A stretch of 64,000 nucleotides of DNA from Gnetum montanum (taxonomy: Eukaryota; Streptophyta; Gnetopsida; Gnetales; Gnetaceae), in contig MNCI01004792.1 of NCBI GenBank assembly GCA_015680685.1, forward strand, positions 747,725-811,724. Reading direction: 5' to 3'. Positions 42,854-52,917 of the stretch are shown here, in pieces. The position numbers were made by a program, and so were the translations under genes. Below the pieces are notes generated by a model that was not told where the DNA came from, ran no database searches, and saw nothing but the letters and a program-made list of their open reading frames with translations. Numbering within the stretch: position 1 is the stretch's first letter; each line of letters opens with the position of its first letter.

Positions 42854-45800
42854 TGTTGGCAACCATTTGGGACGCGACCGCCAACAAGTGTCCTCGAACA
42901 GGATTTAGGTGCCTGATGGTCTCTGGAAACACCAAGGCCCAGATACCTCCAAATAAACTCAGTAGTTAATGTGAGTATGTGTGTGTGCTGTTTCGGCGTG
43001 CAGTTGTGAGAAATGTAATGATTGCATTGTATGTAAACTACAAATGACTTACTTTAAAGAGATTCAGCCAACTTTGCCAAGTACTGTGAGTTGTTGAAAA
43101 TTTCCTATTTTGTTCAACTGCCTAGTCTACACGGTCCTTATAATACCTACTTGTAACAAATAAAATTTTGCAAAAACATTTGAGCACAACTCTACAATCT
43201 ACTCCTAATTTTCCCCAGAGAAAGAGATAGTTCCACAAGAAAACTAGAAATAGAGCAAGATTCGATGGAAATAAGCAGAAAAGAAAAGAAAGCAGATTTG
43301 TGTAGACCTCAAATATTTAAACAAGGTAAAATGACACGAGTAAACACTTCACAATAAATCTATCCCAAATTCAATATCTACGAATTGTTCAAACTTCCAA
43401 GGCTCAAACAAGCAATTTCTTCAAGACAATCCTACTATGCTACCAAAAATTGCTGCGGAAACTGCCACATACGAGACTCCATTTTGACTAGATAATAGAT
43501 GTCAATGATTGCATTCAAACAGAAACTTTCAAAGACTTGACAATTTCTGATTGAAATACCATGGAAATTTACTTTAAAGATAAAAAGAAGCTATTCTGGT
43601 CCCATCAAAATACCAAAGATTTTCTGAACCCTCCCGACTACTGAATTGTTCAACGGCGTGACTACAAACAGAGGCTCTATTACAACAATCCCAATAGCAG
43701 TTTCCACACGTTACACAATAACAAAATCTACTACTAAAATGCTCTCAAGGCCTTTAAACACAAGCGCTTCTATGGCAAAATTTTAATAGAAATTTCTATC
43801 GGTCAACAAAAACAATAAGAGCAATCTAAAAATCCCAAAATTACTTGCCAAGGATGATACTATCTAAACCACTAGCTAAACAATTTAAACAAAACAAAAA
43901 AAATGAAATGCATAACTCACAGGACCATGACAAAGAGGCTGAAATCTTTACTCTAGCAAGCCATCTTGCAAGCAATCGTTCACAATTTCTTTACAAAGCT
44001 CTTCTCAAGACCTCAAGTATGTCTCCGAGTGAGAGCCCAAGTGTGATCCCAATGTCTTCTCAAAAGTGTGATGTATGAGACCTCCCAAAAGTCCTAAAAA
44101 TTGAGATTCCAATTGGGATTCTTCCTTCTTCCTTTTCCCCCCTCCTTTTTCCTTTTGGCCTTTGAGGCCTTTTTATAGGGTTCAAAGGTAGGTAGGGAAG
44201 TTACATATTCAAAAATATCTCAAAAATATCTAACCTAACTTTTCTCCCAAGTAACTTGGCCAACCAATTAGAAGATTACTTGCCCAACAAGCTAGGAGGA
44301 AGTTATGTAGTTAGGGAGTTAGGAAGTTATACATAAAATTAGGAGAATTTTATGCTATTAAATGTAATGTGATATTTAAAATATCAATATTGCAAATATT
44401 TTTTTGGATACTAACTTATATGTTTTAAAATAATATTTGATGACTTGAGATAATTGAAGGCAAGTTTTTAAACCAAGGCTTCACACTATGGGTATATATC
44501 TATCTATATATATATGTATATATATGTTGGTTAATTTGGCTAATTTGTTAAACATTTTAACCATCCTATGCTTTGAGCGGAAGTAATCAAATAATTTTAT
44601 ATACATTTGGATGAAAGCATCAGAGTCATGGCTTTAAACGATTCTTCTTGTCTTCCCTGTAAATCCCGTAGATGCTCAATCACAATTCCAGGACAACGGT
44701 GTAATCAGCTGGTTCCTTTTCTTCTTTCTCTTGTCTCTGCACAAAACCTATAAGAACCAACACATGTTTGAATCAAGATTCAAAGTGCCATATCGACCAA
44801 AACCATATGTTTGAACTACCACCGCACAATAAGGCCCTGCAAAATCGTAACTGACGACCACCATGGGAGAAGGCTATGCAACTGTATCTAGCTTTATTGT
44901 CGTGTGGTGTGATGTTCAATCGTTGGAGGAGNAGCGTAGATGCTCAATCACAATTCCAGGACAACGGTGTAATCAGCTGGTTCCTTTTCTTCTTTCTCTT
45001 GTCTCTGCACAAAACCTGTAAGAACCAACACATGTTCGAATCAAGATTCAAAGTGCCATATCGACCAAAACGATATGTTTGAACTACCACCGCACAATAA
45101 GGCCCTGCAAAATCGTAACTGACGACCACCATGGGAGAAGGCTATGCAACTGCATCTAGCTTTATTGTCGTGTGGTGTGATGTTCAATCGTTGGAGGAGA
45201 AGGGTTTTTCTTGGATAATGATGTGCTGAACATACTATTTTAAATAGAGGGTTTCAGTTGCCATAGATTTTTGTTTTACCCCAAAATTGGCTTAGGGCTT
45301 CCTGCGTTTTTTTGTTTAAAAATTTTCCTTGAATCATCATTGCCATTGCCATTGATTGTAGAACCAGGGGCTAATGTTTTACGGATCTACATCTACCAAA
45401 ACTGTAGGAACCTCCAAAATCGTTGCAGCCGCACCACTGAAATCGCAATAACCTGCACAACATAAAATAAAATCGGGGCCCCAACAAAACGTGACTCCTT
45501 TCTTCGTATATGGAGTGGAGAGGGTTCCGATTTTTTTTGTACATATTCTGCATTTATAGAAAAGATGTTTCATGTGCCAGGATGAATGTCGTGTGGAAGT
45601 TTTTGTGGGGTTTCGGTGCACCTTGTAATCACCTCCAACGTTTTGTGCTTGTTTTGAATCAGCATTTCAAGCAATGTCAATGGTGGTGGTGTAGAGCGAC
45701 GGGAGAGGTGGTGTTTGTTGGCTTGGCCATGATTTTGTGGTGGCCATGTATTTCCTAGGAACACTACAATCTTCCTTTCCCTTCACTGATATTGCTGCAT

Positions 45801-46177
45801 AATTTTTCAAAACAACTGAGGCATTGCTAATTTTTGTTTAATTTCTTTTTTGCCAGGAGTTTCAAATCTTATCTTAAGGATACAACCGAATTTAACAACC
45901 GGGATCTGCAACTTAGTACCTTCCACGTAAATAACATACTCCCTTCCTTACTAATTTTAATATCCTCTGATCTTTAACAAAGGAATAATCTGGCACTTTC
46001 ATCTTGTACCCAAAAGGCTTCAACATCAAATTCTTTACCATTGAATCAATCTTCTAAAAACACCCATCAACCCTCAACACTAAAGCTGTAATTTACTTGT
46101 AAATTTACAACCATAGATTCCTCCAATTTTGAATAAAATATTTCAACTGTTCCATGGAATGGCCAAATGTGTCAACA
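42854..46177 (-). repeat. 3' LTR of the N element (left), with assembly duplication
   Basis: The minus strand starts TGTTGACACATTT (46177) and ends GTTGCCAACA (42854). It is 3324 bp, because a segment of about 263 bp (44668-44930) is repeated directly after a single n (44932), most likely an unclosed assembly overlap. It contains a (TA)n/(TATC)n microsatellite at 44493-44526. The 44660-45880 part has no counterpart in the LTR at 546-3330. Minus-strand frames there (for example YDFAGPYCAVVVQTYRFGRY) are not recognised. Confidence 0.85.
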
Positions 46178-46195
46178 TTTCTGCCCCCTTAAAAT
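46178..46195 (-). other. Polypurine tract of the N element
   Basis: The minus strand reads ttttaagggggcagaaa, immediately before TGTTGACAC. It is identical in core to the tract at 527-545. Confidence 0.8.
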
Positions 46196-46394
46196 CTTAA
46201 AGAAATTTGTGCAATGCAATTCTACTTCAAAACTAAAACATCCTGAAATTTTCATTGAATTTTTACATTCAAGAAGAAATCTTTTTTGAGGAAAATTCCT
46301 ATTTAACATAAGGTGAGATGGGACAAAAATCTCATTCCTATGAAAAATAATAAACTGTACATCATCAAGTCCTTCATGGACTATTCTTGGGCTG

Positions 46395-46893
46395 GAAACT
46401 GAATTGTGAGGGTTACCCTAGTAGGAATCCTCATCACTCTAACTGTTTCATAGGAGATTTCTGATGTGATGAAGGCGGTCCTATTGCTCTCTAGCTTGGT
46501 GGAGCTCTCATCTTAATCTACTGGAGCTTTCTCTTCCGCACTTTTCTCCTTTTCCTTTTTGGATGAGCTCTTTTGTTCTTCTCCATTAAGTCCTTCATTT
46601 TCCTCTCGAGAGACTAAAGCTTATCCCCATCCCCATGATGATTCTTCATAGTTTGGTGGCTCTTCTCCTTTTTCTTCTTCTTTGGAACAATCTTGATATC
46701 GCCCCCAAACATTGGACTCTATATCCAAACCTCTAGTAAGAAAAGAAAATTCATCGGATAGCCAAGCCATAAAAGGGAATTCCTTTGGAGCTCCACAAGA
46801 TCTAGCCTTTAGATAAGCCTTCAATACATGCTCAGGGCAACATCCCATCACATATGGAATAAAAGACTTTTTCATTGCTCTCTCAAACTCCAT
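46395..46893 (-). pseudogene. Acidic accessory ORF of family N, broken by one stop
   Basis: It starts MEFERAMKKSFIPYVMGCCP, then LKAYLKARSCGAPKEFPFMA and DIESNVWGRYQDCSKEEE. A TAA at 46621 falls inside the SWGWG motif. After it the same frame continues REENEGLNGEEQKSS and AFITSEISYETVR, matching the partial copy at 2-346. The protein would be about 165 residues, with a folded-looking N-terminal half and an acidic, low-complexity C-terminal half. It has no signal sequence or membrane helix. It lies between integrase and the 3' LTR on the sense strand. Function unknown. Confidence 0.6.
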
Positions 46894-47352
46894 TAGCTCT
46901 TCCTAACCTACACTACCAAAATTGAATTGAAAGCTGATGAAATCTTAAGCAATCTAACCCTCCTTTTATAGGTACTAAAATGTTTAACTTCCATCCAAGT
47001 GTCTTTAACCAAGCTTCCTTCTTTCTAGGAATTCAAACCATTTGTCACAATCCTCACTAAGTGGTGGATGAGTCACCTTCCCCACTTGTCAAACTTGTAG
47101 AATTCCACTTGTTTTACTTGTAGGCTTCCACTTGCCCCATTTGAAGGAAAGATAATGTTTCAAATATAAATAAAGCATAATTAAATATAATAATGGACAC
47201 TATACTCATAGTAATATTTACATGATACTATATACATATATTATTTTTGTGAAATGACATCTTCAAGTTGTATGCAATTGTCCCAAATAATGTTTTATAT
47301 GCAAAACATTATATGGAAATTACAATTCCATGCCATCCAAGGTTGACAATTT
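46894..47352 (-). other. N element untranslated stretch between integrase and acidic ORF
   Basis: AT-rich, with no frame or domain seen on either strand. Confidence 0.4.
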
Positions 47353-48560
47353 TTAGGTATCCTCTGATATTTGTGTTGTGATTTGAAAGGGACCAATCCA
47401 TGTCGGTGTAAACTTATTTGGTTTCTTCATATTCCATAATAGGACAAGGTCTCCTATCTTGAAAGTTCTTTTCAAAGCCTTTCTATCAAACCATCTTTTA
47501 ACTTGAGAGGTATTCTGTAACAAATTATCCCTTGCTTTATCTACTTCAGCTTCTCTTTTAATAAGCAAAGTCATGAAACTTCTATCTTTATCAGTCTTTT
47601 CACTATATCTTTGTACAAATTCAGAAGCTGAGCTTATAATCTTGTTTGTAATTCTTGCTGGCAAACCATAGACTAAGTTATATGGTGATGTCCCAATAGC
47701 TTTCTTGAATCTGATTCGATCTGACCATAATGCGGATTGTAGATAATCGATCCAATTTCCTGGATTCCCATCCATTGATTTCTTGATATAAGAGATAAGC
47801 TTTTTATTAGTGGATTCTGCTAGACCATTTCCTTGAGGATAATAATTTGATGAGGAAAATAAGAAAATAGATCTTTCAGATGCCCATCTGATAAACTCTT
47901 CGGATTTGAAGGCGGGTCCATTGTCTGACACTAACACTTCGGGTACACCAAATCTACTTAGAATGTGGTCTTCTAGAAACTTAATCACGTCTGATGCTGA
48001 ACTTCCTCTTAGAGCCTTTGCTTCAGACCATTTAGTGAAATAATCAGTAGCTGTGAGAATAAACTTGTGTCCAGCTCTTGAAGGAGTAATTGTACCAATA
48101 AAATCCAAACCCCATTGCTGAAATGGTCTATCTGCAACTACTGGCTTTAAAGGGGCTCTAGCCCTTTTAATCTTGGGCCCATGAATTTGACATTTATAGC
48201 ATTTTTGAATCTTTGAACTAATGTCTTGATACATGGAAGGCCAGTAATATCCATATCGAAGTATATGTTGCATAGTTGACTTAGGGGATTCATAAAATAG
48301 ATTCAAATGATCATGAAATTGTTCCAAGATGAAACTAATTTGATCATTATGAACACATTCCAATAAAACTCCCCGAAAATCCTTTCTATATAATATACCA
48401 TCTTTAACAACAAATCTTCGTGCTCTTTTGAAGAAAGCTCTCTTTTGACTTGCAGTTAAATTATTTGGGATTTTTCTTGTACTAAGAAATTTGAAAATCT
48501 CATCATACCAATTTTCTTCATGGGTGTCAAGTGTACAAACTTCACTTTCTTTAGTCATTA
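47353..48560 (-). CDS. Integrase part of the N-element Pol frame
   Basis: C-terminal part of a 575-residue open frame (49080-47353). Zinc-binding end: EQFHDHLNLF...YGYYWPSMYQ...CYKCQIHG. Core: QQWGLDFIGTITPSRAGH, LTATDYFTKWSEAKAL, FGVPEVLVSDNGPAFKS and YYPQGNGLAESTNKK, so D, D and E are all present. C-terminal: FKIGDLVLLWNMKKPNKFTP and IGPFQI, with no chromodomain. It joins element DNA to the host genome. The frame is intact from RNase H to its end; upstream stops in the same frame make the whole polyprotein defective. Confidence 0.9.
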
Positions 48561-49080
48561 ACTTGGCTAGTCCCATTCCCTTAATTGTCTTGCATATTTC
48601 CAATGAAAATCTGAAACTTTGCAACTTAATAAGCCATTTTCCTCTTTTCAATCCAATCTCATTTTGGGATAGGAATCGCTTGACTGCAGGTTCAATTAGC
48701 ATAATGTGTACTAATGAACTTTCCAAATAATACTTAAAATGCTGAAGTGCTTTGATGACTGCGAAAGCTTGTTTCTCTAAGTCTGAATAATTTAACTCTG
48801 AACCTTTCAATTGATACCCAAAAAATCCAATTGGTTCATCTTGACCTTCATTATCCTTTTGTGTTAGAACAGCAGCGATAGAATCATTTGAAGCAAATGA
48901 GTATAACCAAAAATCTTCTTTAAGCCTAGGCTTTACCAAATATGGAGCCTCTTGTATAGCCTTTTTGATTTCTGATAAAGCTCTTTCTGATTCTGGTGTT
49001 TTCTCTACTTGAACATACTTTTTTAGCATACGCATCAAAGGTTTAGTAATTTCGGTAAACCCAGGGATGAACTTTTTCAT
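48561..49080 (-). CDS. RNase H (gypsy type) of the N-element Pol frame
   Basis: N-terminal half of the 575-residue frame: MKKFIPGFTEITKPLMRMLK (the RT/RNase H connection), then LYSFASNDSIAAVLTQKDNE, IGFFGYQLKGSELNYSDLEK, QAFAVIKALQHFKYYLES and LKRGKWLIKLQSFRFSLEI. The usual catalytic DAS is FAS, so this domain probably lacks activity. That fits the presence of the separate archaeal-type RNase H upstream of RT. Confidence 0.8.
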
Positions 49081-50229
49081 AAAGTTTATCTTCCCAAAGA
49101 AAGATCTAAGAGATTTCTTACTTGTGGGATGCTCAATATTCTATACTACTTGAATTCGGGAATTGTCTATGAAAATTCCTTCTTGACATATCGCGTGTCC
49201 TAATAAACTTCTGGATTTAACCCCGAAGATACACTTCTTAGGATTTAATGAAATACCAAACTCACGACATCTGTCGAAAACTTGCTAAAGATGATTAATA
49301 TGATCTTCTTTTTTCTTTGAAAATATTGTAATATCATCCAAATAAACCACCACGAATTTGCCTAATAAATCCTTGAATGCTAAATCCATTGCTCTTTGAA
49401 AAGTAGCTCCAGCATTTGACAATCCAAATGACATTCTTTGGTAGGTAAAAGTTCCCCATTTGGTGATAAATGATGTTTTGTATCTATCATTCTTATCTAC
49501 GATGATTTGATTATAACCTGAGAAACCGTCTGAGAAAAAATATGCTTGACAAATTGAGACTTTAATCAGCATCTCATCAATTCTTGGAAGTGGATACTTA
49601 TCCTTTTTTGAAGCATCATTCAGATTTCTAAAGTCTACACAAAGTCTTATATCACCATTTTTCTTTCTCATTGGAACAAGGTTAGCAAGCCATGTAGAAT
49701 ATCGTACTGGATATATGATTTGTGCTTGCAACAACTTCTTGATTTCAGCTTCCATAGCTGATTCAAATGATGGATTAAATTTGCTTTGTTTTTGTTTGAC
49801 TGTTTTGCAACCTTCTATTAAAGGGATCTTATGTTTCGTCACATCTTTCCTAAAAGCTTTAAGATCATCATAAGACCAAGAAAAATTGCCCAAATTATTC
49901 CTTAGACATGACAACAGGTCTCGCTTGAAATTCAGATCTCTTTCCTTTGTAACATTCAACATCTTGGGCATCTTGTCTAATCCAAAATTCACTACCTCGA
50001 AAGCTTGACTATCTGGGTTTTCTAAATCCTTTCCAGTAAGTAAATTTTTCTTGAAATTATGTTCCAAATTAATCATCCTTTCTGGAATGAAATTAGCTTT
50101 GGAACTTGACAACATTTCAGGCATCACTTGACCCTCAAATTCTTGCTTATTTTTCATAAATCGTAGTGCTTGATCATCGTCTTCAAATACTTGTAAATGT
50201 CTTATATTATCTAGTACTGATGGCTAATG
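49081..50229 (-). pseudogene. Reverse transcriptase of the N element, two in-frame stops
   Basis: Same frame as RNase H and integrase. It reads NFSWSYDDLKAFRKDVTKHK, KKLLQAQIIYPVRYSTWLAN, IRLCVDFRNLNDASKKDKYP, FSDGFSGYNQIIVDKNDRYK, TSFITKWGTFTYQRMSFGLS, NAGATFQRAMDLAF and VVYLDDITIFSKKK. YLDD is intact. Stops are a TAG near 49284 (in HL-QVFD) and a TAG near 49146; one or two more lie at 50222-50229 between RT and the upstream RNase H. The 290-residue part (50157-49285) is uninterrupted. The type is that of plant Ty3/gypsy polyproteins with YLDD and a strongly conserved SGYNQ. Confidence 0.9.
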
Positions 50230-50665
50230 TTATTCTTCAATCATGGCATCTTTGTAACTCTCTAATAATTGGATATCCAATGTTGAAGCTTCTTTTGCCA
50301 AATCGTCTGCTATTAGATTCTTTGCTCTATTTATATGCTCTATTTGGCAATGTTGAAACTGATCTAACAGCTTACAAGAAAGTTGCTTATAAGGTCTCAA
50401 GAATGAGCTCTTTACAACATAGTTACCTTTTACTTGTTCACAGACTAATCTTGAGTCTCCTTTTATAGTGATTTTTTTGATCTTTTTGTCTAGAGCTATT
50501 CTCATACCAATACATAAAGCTTCCTACTCAGCCTTGTTGTTAGTACAAGGAAAAGATAGATGAATTTCTTTGAGAATTTTGGGTGAATCATTCTTGAATA
50601 TAACTATTTCAACTCCTACACCTTTTGAATTACATGAACCATCAAAGTATAACTCCCATTTATCC
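50230..50665 (-). pseudogene. Archaeal-type RNase H of the N element, UPSTREAM of RT
   Basis: The minus strand reads KWELYFDGSCNSKGVGVEIV, then CTNNKAE, stop (TAG where relatives have Tyr), EALCIGMRIAL, IKGDSRLVCEQVKGNYVVK, FQHCQIEHINRAKNLI and ADDLAKEASTL. All acidic residues of the fold (FDG, NNKAE, GDS, ADD) are present. It is in the same frame as RT and lies between protease and RT, not between RNase H and integrase as in family E in this window. I recall plant database polyproteins with this order, so it probably marks a lineage rather than a rearrangement. Confidence 0.8.
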
Positions 50666-50725
50666 TCTTGCTTTGACTGTTCTTTTTCATAACTATAATT
50701 TTCTTGTAGTGTACAAATCTTGTTT

Positions 50726-51307
50726 TCAACACCTCCTTTTTTCAGCCATTTTACTTCTTCCGTTTGAAGTAATATTATCTATCATCAAAGGTTCGCTATA
50801 GATGCAGATTTGATTTGGTTCTCCTTTCCAAGGTAACCACATGTGAGAATAATCTGTTGATATGTAACCTGAGAAATTCTTACTCCAATTTCTACTCAGT
50901 AAGAGACTATGTGAATCTGGTATGTCTGCCACTTGAATAGTTACTCTACTTCTAATGCGAGGTTCAGAAGCAATTTCCAATAGAACACTCGGTAATTGAC
51001 CCACAATCTTCACTCTACTTTTATCCACTTGAACAATCTTTCTATTTGATTTTTCAGGGATTAAACCAAGTTTCTTACATATAGACAATGGCATTATAGT
51101 AGACGTAGCTCCGGAATCAACCAAATAATTGTGTAAGAATTTATCCTTTAATTTCATTGTCAAAAGGAAAGGAGGAGCTTCCTTGTCATACGAAGTCCTT
51201 AACTTTTCATCATTGTTAGACACATAACTTAACTCTGATTCTCTAGCTCTCCTTTTACCTTTAATGAATTCTAAAGCCTTTCTTTTCTGATCTTCTATTT
51301 GAAGCAA
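50726..51307 (-). CDS. Aspartic protease of the N element
   Basis: A 193-residue open frame, same frame as gag. A charged leader is followed by FLHNYLVDSGATSTIMPLSI (active site DSGA near residue 68), CKKLGLIPE, VKIVGQLPSVLLEI and SHSLLLSRNWSKNFSGYIS. The frame ends MAEKRRC just after an A6 run, where the pol frame (+1) overlaps and continues KKGGVENKIC into the RNase H. It is either an indel or a programmed shift. Confidence 0.85.
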   Translation of the reverse strand: MLQIEDQKRKALEFIKGKRRARESELSYVSNNDEKLRTSYDKEAPPFLLTMKLKDKFLHNYLVDSGATSTIMPLSICKKLGLIPEKSNRKIVQVDKSRVKIVGQLPSVLLEIASEPRIRSRVTIQVADIPDSHSLLLSRNWSKNFSGYISTDYSHMWLPWKGEPNQICIYSEPLMIDNITSNGRSKMAEKRRC

Positions 51308-52009
51308 CTAATAGAGGCTAATATTGGCTTTGACATGTTTAAGGTCTTCTATCAAATCATATTCTCCATCACCAATATAGCTTGATCTCTTTATCCATTT
51401 ACTAAAAGAATGATTTGGAGTGCTTTGCTCCACTTGATTATCTTTACCTTTATTCTTATCCTTTCTACTTGGCTCAAAAGCTTTTCTCTTAGTGGATGGA
51501 TCAGTAATAACATTTGGGGGTCTAGAAGTAGTTAGTCTTTCCTTAGATCGAAGACTATATCCATTTTTCTCATTGTTATTACACTCTTCATCTGATGACA
51601 TCTCTTCTTCAGAACTTGATAGAGAAGAGGTATTGCTTGATCCATTGCTAGAAGATTTACTTGCATAATGAACACTAGATAACTCATTATCAGATTCAAT
51701 ATCAAGAAAGTTGTACATAATAAGATCACTTTCATCCTCATCTTCTACTAAATTAGTGTTTTGATGTTTATGATTTCTACTTTTCTTCTCTTCCTTGATA
51801 TTTATTTTTGCCAATGCTTTTTCAAGTTTCACTATTTTGTTAGACATATCTCTCATTAATTGTCCTTTTTCAGATCCCACTCTTTCATGTTCTTGCTCTA
51901 TCTTAACATGAGATGGACCTGGTAAAGCTTTAAATTGAGCTAAATCTTGCGTAGGAATCATAACTCTTTCCTCTCTTTTTTGAATTGCAATATTTTCTTC
52001 AAGATTCAA
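51308..52009 (-). CDS. Gag C-terminal/linker region of the N element
   Basis: A 233-residue open frame, same frame as the gag core and protease, separated from each by stops. It starts MNLEENIAIQKREERVMIPT, with a coiled-coil-like KIVKLEKALAKINIKEEKK, an acidic/serine-rich stretch (SSLSSSEEEMSSDEE) and a basic segment (RKDKNKGKDN). No zinc knuckle is visible, which is unusual for gypsy gag. It is probably the middle and C-terminal part of gag. Confidence 0.6.
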   Translation of the reverse strand: MNLEENIAIQKREERVMIPTQDLAQFKALPGPSHVKIEQEHERVGSEKGQLMRDMSNKIVKLEKALAKINIKEEKKSRNHKHQNTNLVEDEDESDLIMYNFLDIESDNELSSVHYASKSSSNGSSNTSSLSSSEEEMSSDEECNNNEKNGYSLRSKERLTTSRPPNVITDPSTKRKAFEPSRKDKNKGKDNQVEQSTPNHSFSKWIKRSSYIGDGEYDLIEDLKHVKANISLY

Positions 52010-52171
52010 CTATTTTTCTAACTATATAGCTTCACTAAAATAGTTGTTTAGTGTAGTTAAGTTTGGAGTTCTCCTTAACCAAATTGAAATGTTGGGGTTG
52101 ACAGCCTTAAGGTAAGTTTCCTTAAGCATTTCTTCTGATGGTCTATATTGTCTTTGAAAGAGTCCACAAAT

Positions 52172-52837
52172 TCATTGAAACTTAATGTTGAAATCTCTAA
52201 TTGACTCTTTAACTCCTTGCTTAGCTTGTATCAACCCACAGTATAGTTGTTGTTGATCTAATTGATTACTAAAGTGAGCTAAGAAAAAATTCTTCATGTC
52301 ATCCCAACTTGTAATACTATTTCTTGGTAAGTTTGAATACCAAATCTGAGCCATATCCTTTAGATTTGATACAAACAACCTACAAGCTTGATCTTCATGT
52401 TGAATATTTGCATGAGCTAAAGCTAACTCAAACATGTGAACATATTCTTCAGCTAAATAAGCTTTTCCAGGAATGAAAGGCTCAGGCAAATATTTGTAAA
52501 CTACCTTAGAAATATCATTGTAATTTTGAAATCCTAATGGTGTAACTCTTTGCCAAGGATTTGCCATCCTATTCCTTCGAAATGTTGAACTCTTAGACTT
52601 TCTAGATCTTCTCTTACGAATTGACAAACCAAAGATAATGGGTGATCTTCTTGATCTTCTAGTTTTCACTCTACTACTTGTTCCCAATTCAGAAACTTTC
52701 TTTTCTTCTTCTTCTGATGAAGAATCAGTCTTAGAATCTAGAATATCTTTTGAAACTTTTAAACTTTTCAAACTATCAATCTTCTTGGTCATGAACTGAA
52801 AATAGTATCTAATTTTGTAAGCCTTTATAGTAACCAA
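52172..52837 (-). CDS. Gag N-terminal and core domain of the N element
   Basis: A 221-residue open frame. A basic/serine-rich N-terminus (SKSSTFRRNRMANPWQRVTP) is followed by the Retrotrans_gag core: LPEPFIPGKAYLAEEYVHMF, EDQACRLFVSNLKDMAQIWY, SNLPRNSITSWDDMKNFFLA and HFSNQLDQQQLYCGLIQ. It stops at 52172 (a TGA/TAA-type break), and the frame then continues in degraded form to the next gag piece. It would form the particle in an active relative. Confidence 0.8.
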   Translation of the reverse strand: MVTIKAYKIRYYFQFMTKKIDSLKSLKVSKDILDSKTDSSSEEEEKKVSELGTSSRVKTRRSRRSPIIFGLSIRKRRSRKSKSSTFRRNRMANPWQRVTPLGFQNYNDISKVVYKYLPEPFIPGKAYLAEEYVHMFELALAHANIQHEDQACRLFVSNLKDMAQIWYSNLPRNSITSWDDMKNFFLAHFSNQLDQQQLYCGLIQAKQGVKESIRDFNIKFQ

Positions 52838-52890
52838 GAATTGTTGATATGCTAAAATTATAAGGCTTATGAACCTAGAGGCTTAATTTT

Positions 52891-52917
52891 CAGCCCTCCT
52901 TCTAGTGCCAAAAGAAC
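52891..52917 (-). other. Primer-binding-like site of the N element
   Basis: The minus strand reads tggcactagaaggagggctg, starting seven bases inside the 5' LTR edge (52918). Its core is shared with the primer-site position of family E. The matching tRNA is not identified. Bases 52838-52890 are leader. Confidence 0.6.

Noticed and set aside
43845-44078. Plus-strand 77-residue frame with Ser-rich end
   Set aside because: It lies in the LTR on the strand opposite to the element and has no conserved counterpart at 546-3330.
44493-44526. TA/TATC microsatellite as a regulatory element
   Set aside because: It is a simple repeat also present in the partner LTR (54297-54330); no evidence for a role.
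46395-46893. Envelope gene of a plant retrovirus-like element
   Set aside because: No signal peptide, membrane helix or cysteine pattern; the protein is acidic and soluble-looking.
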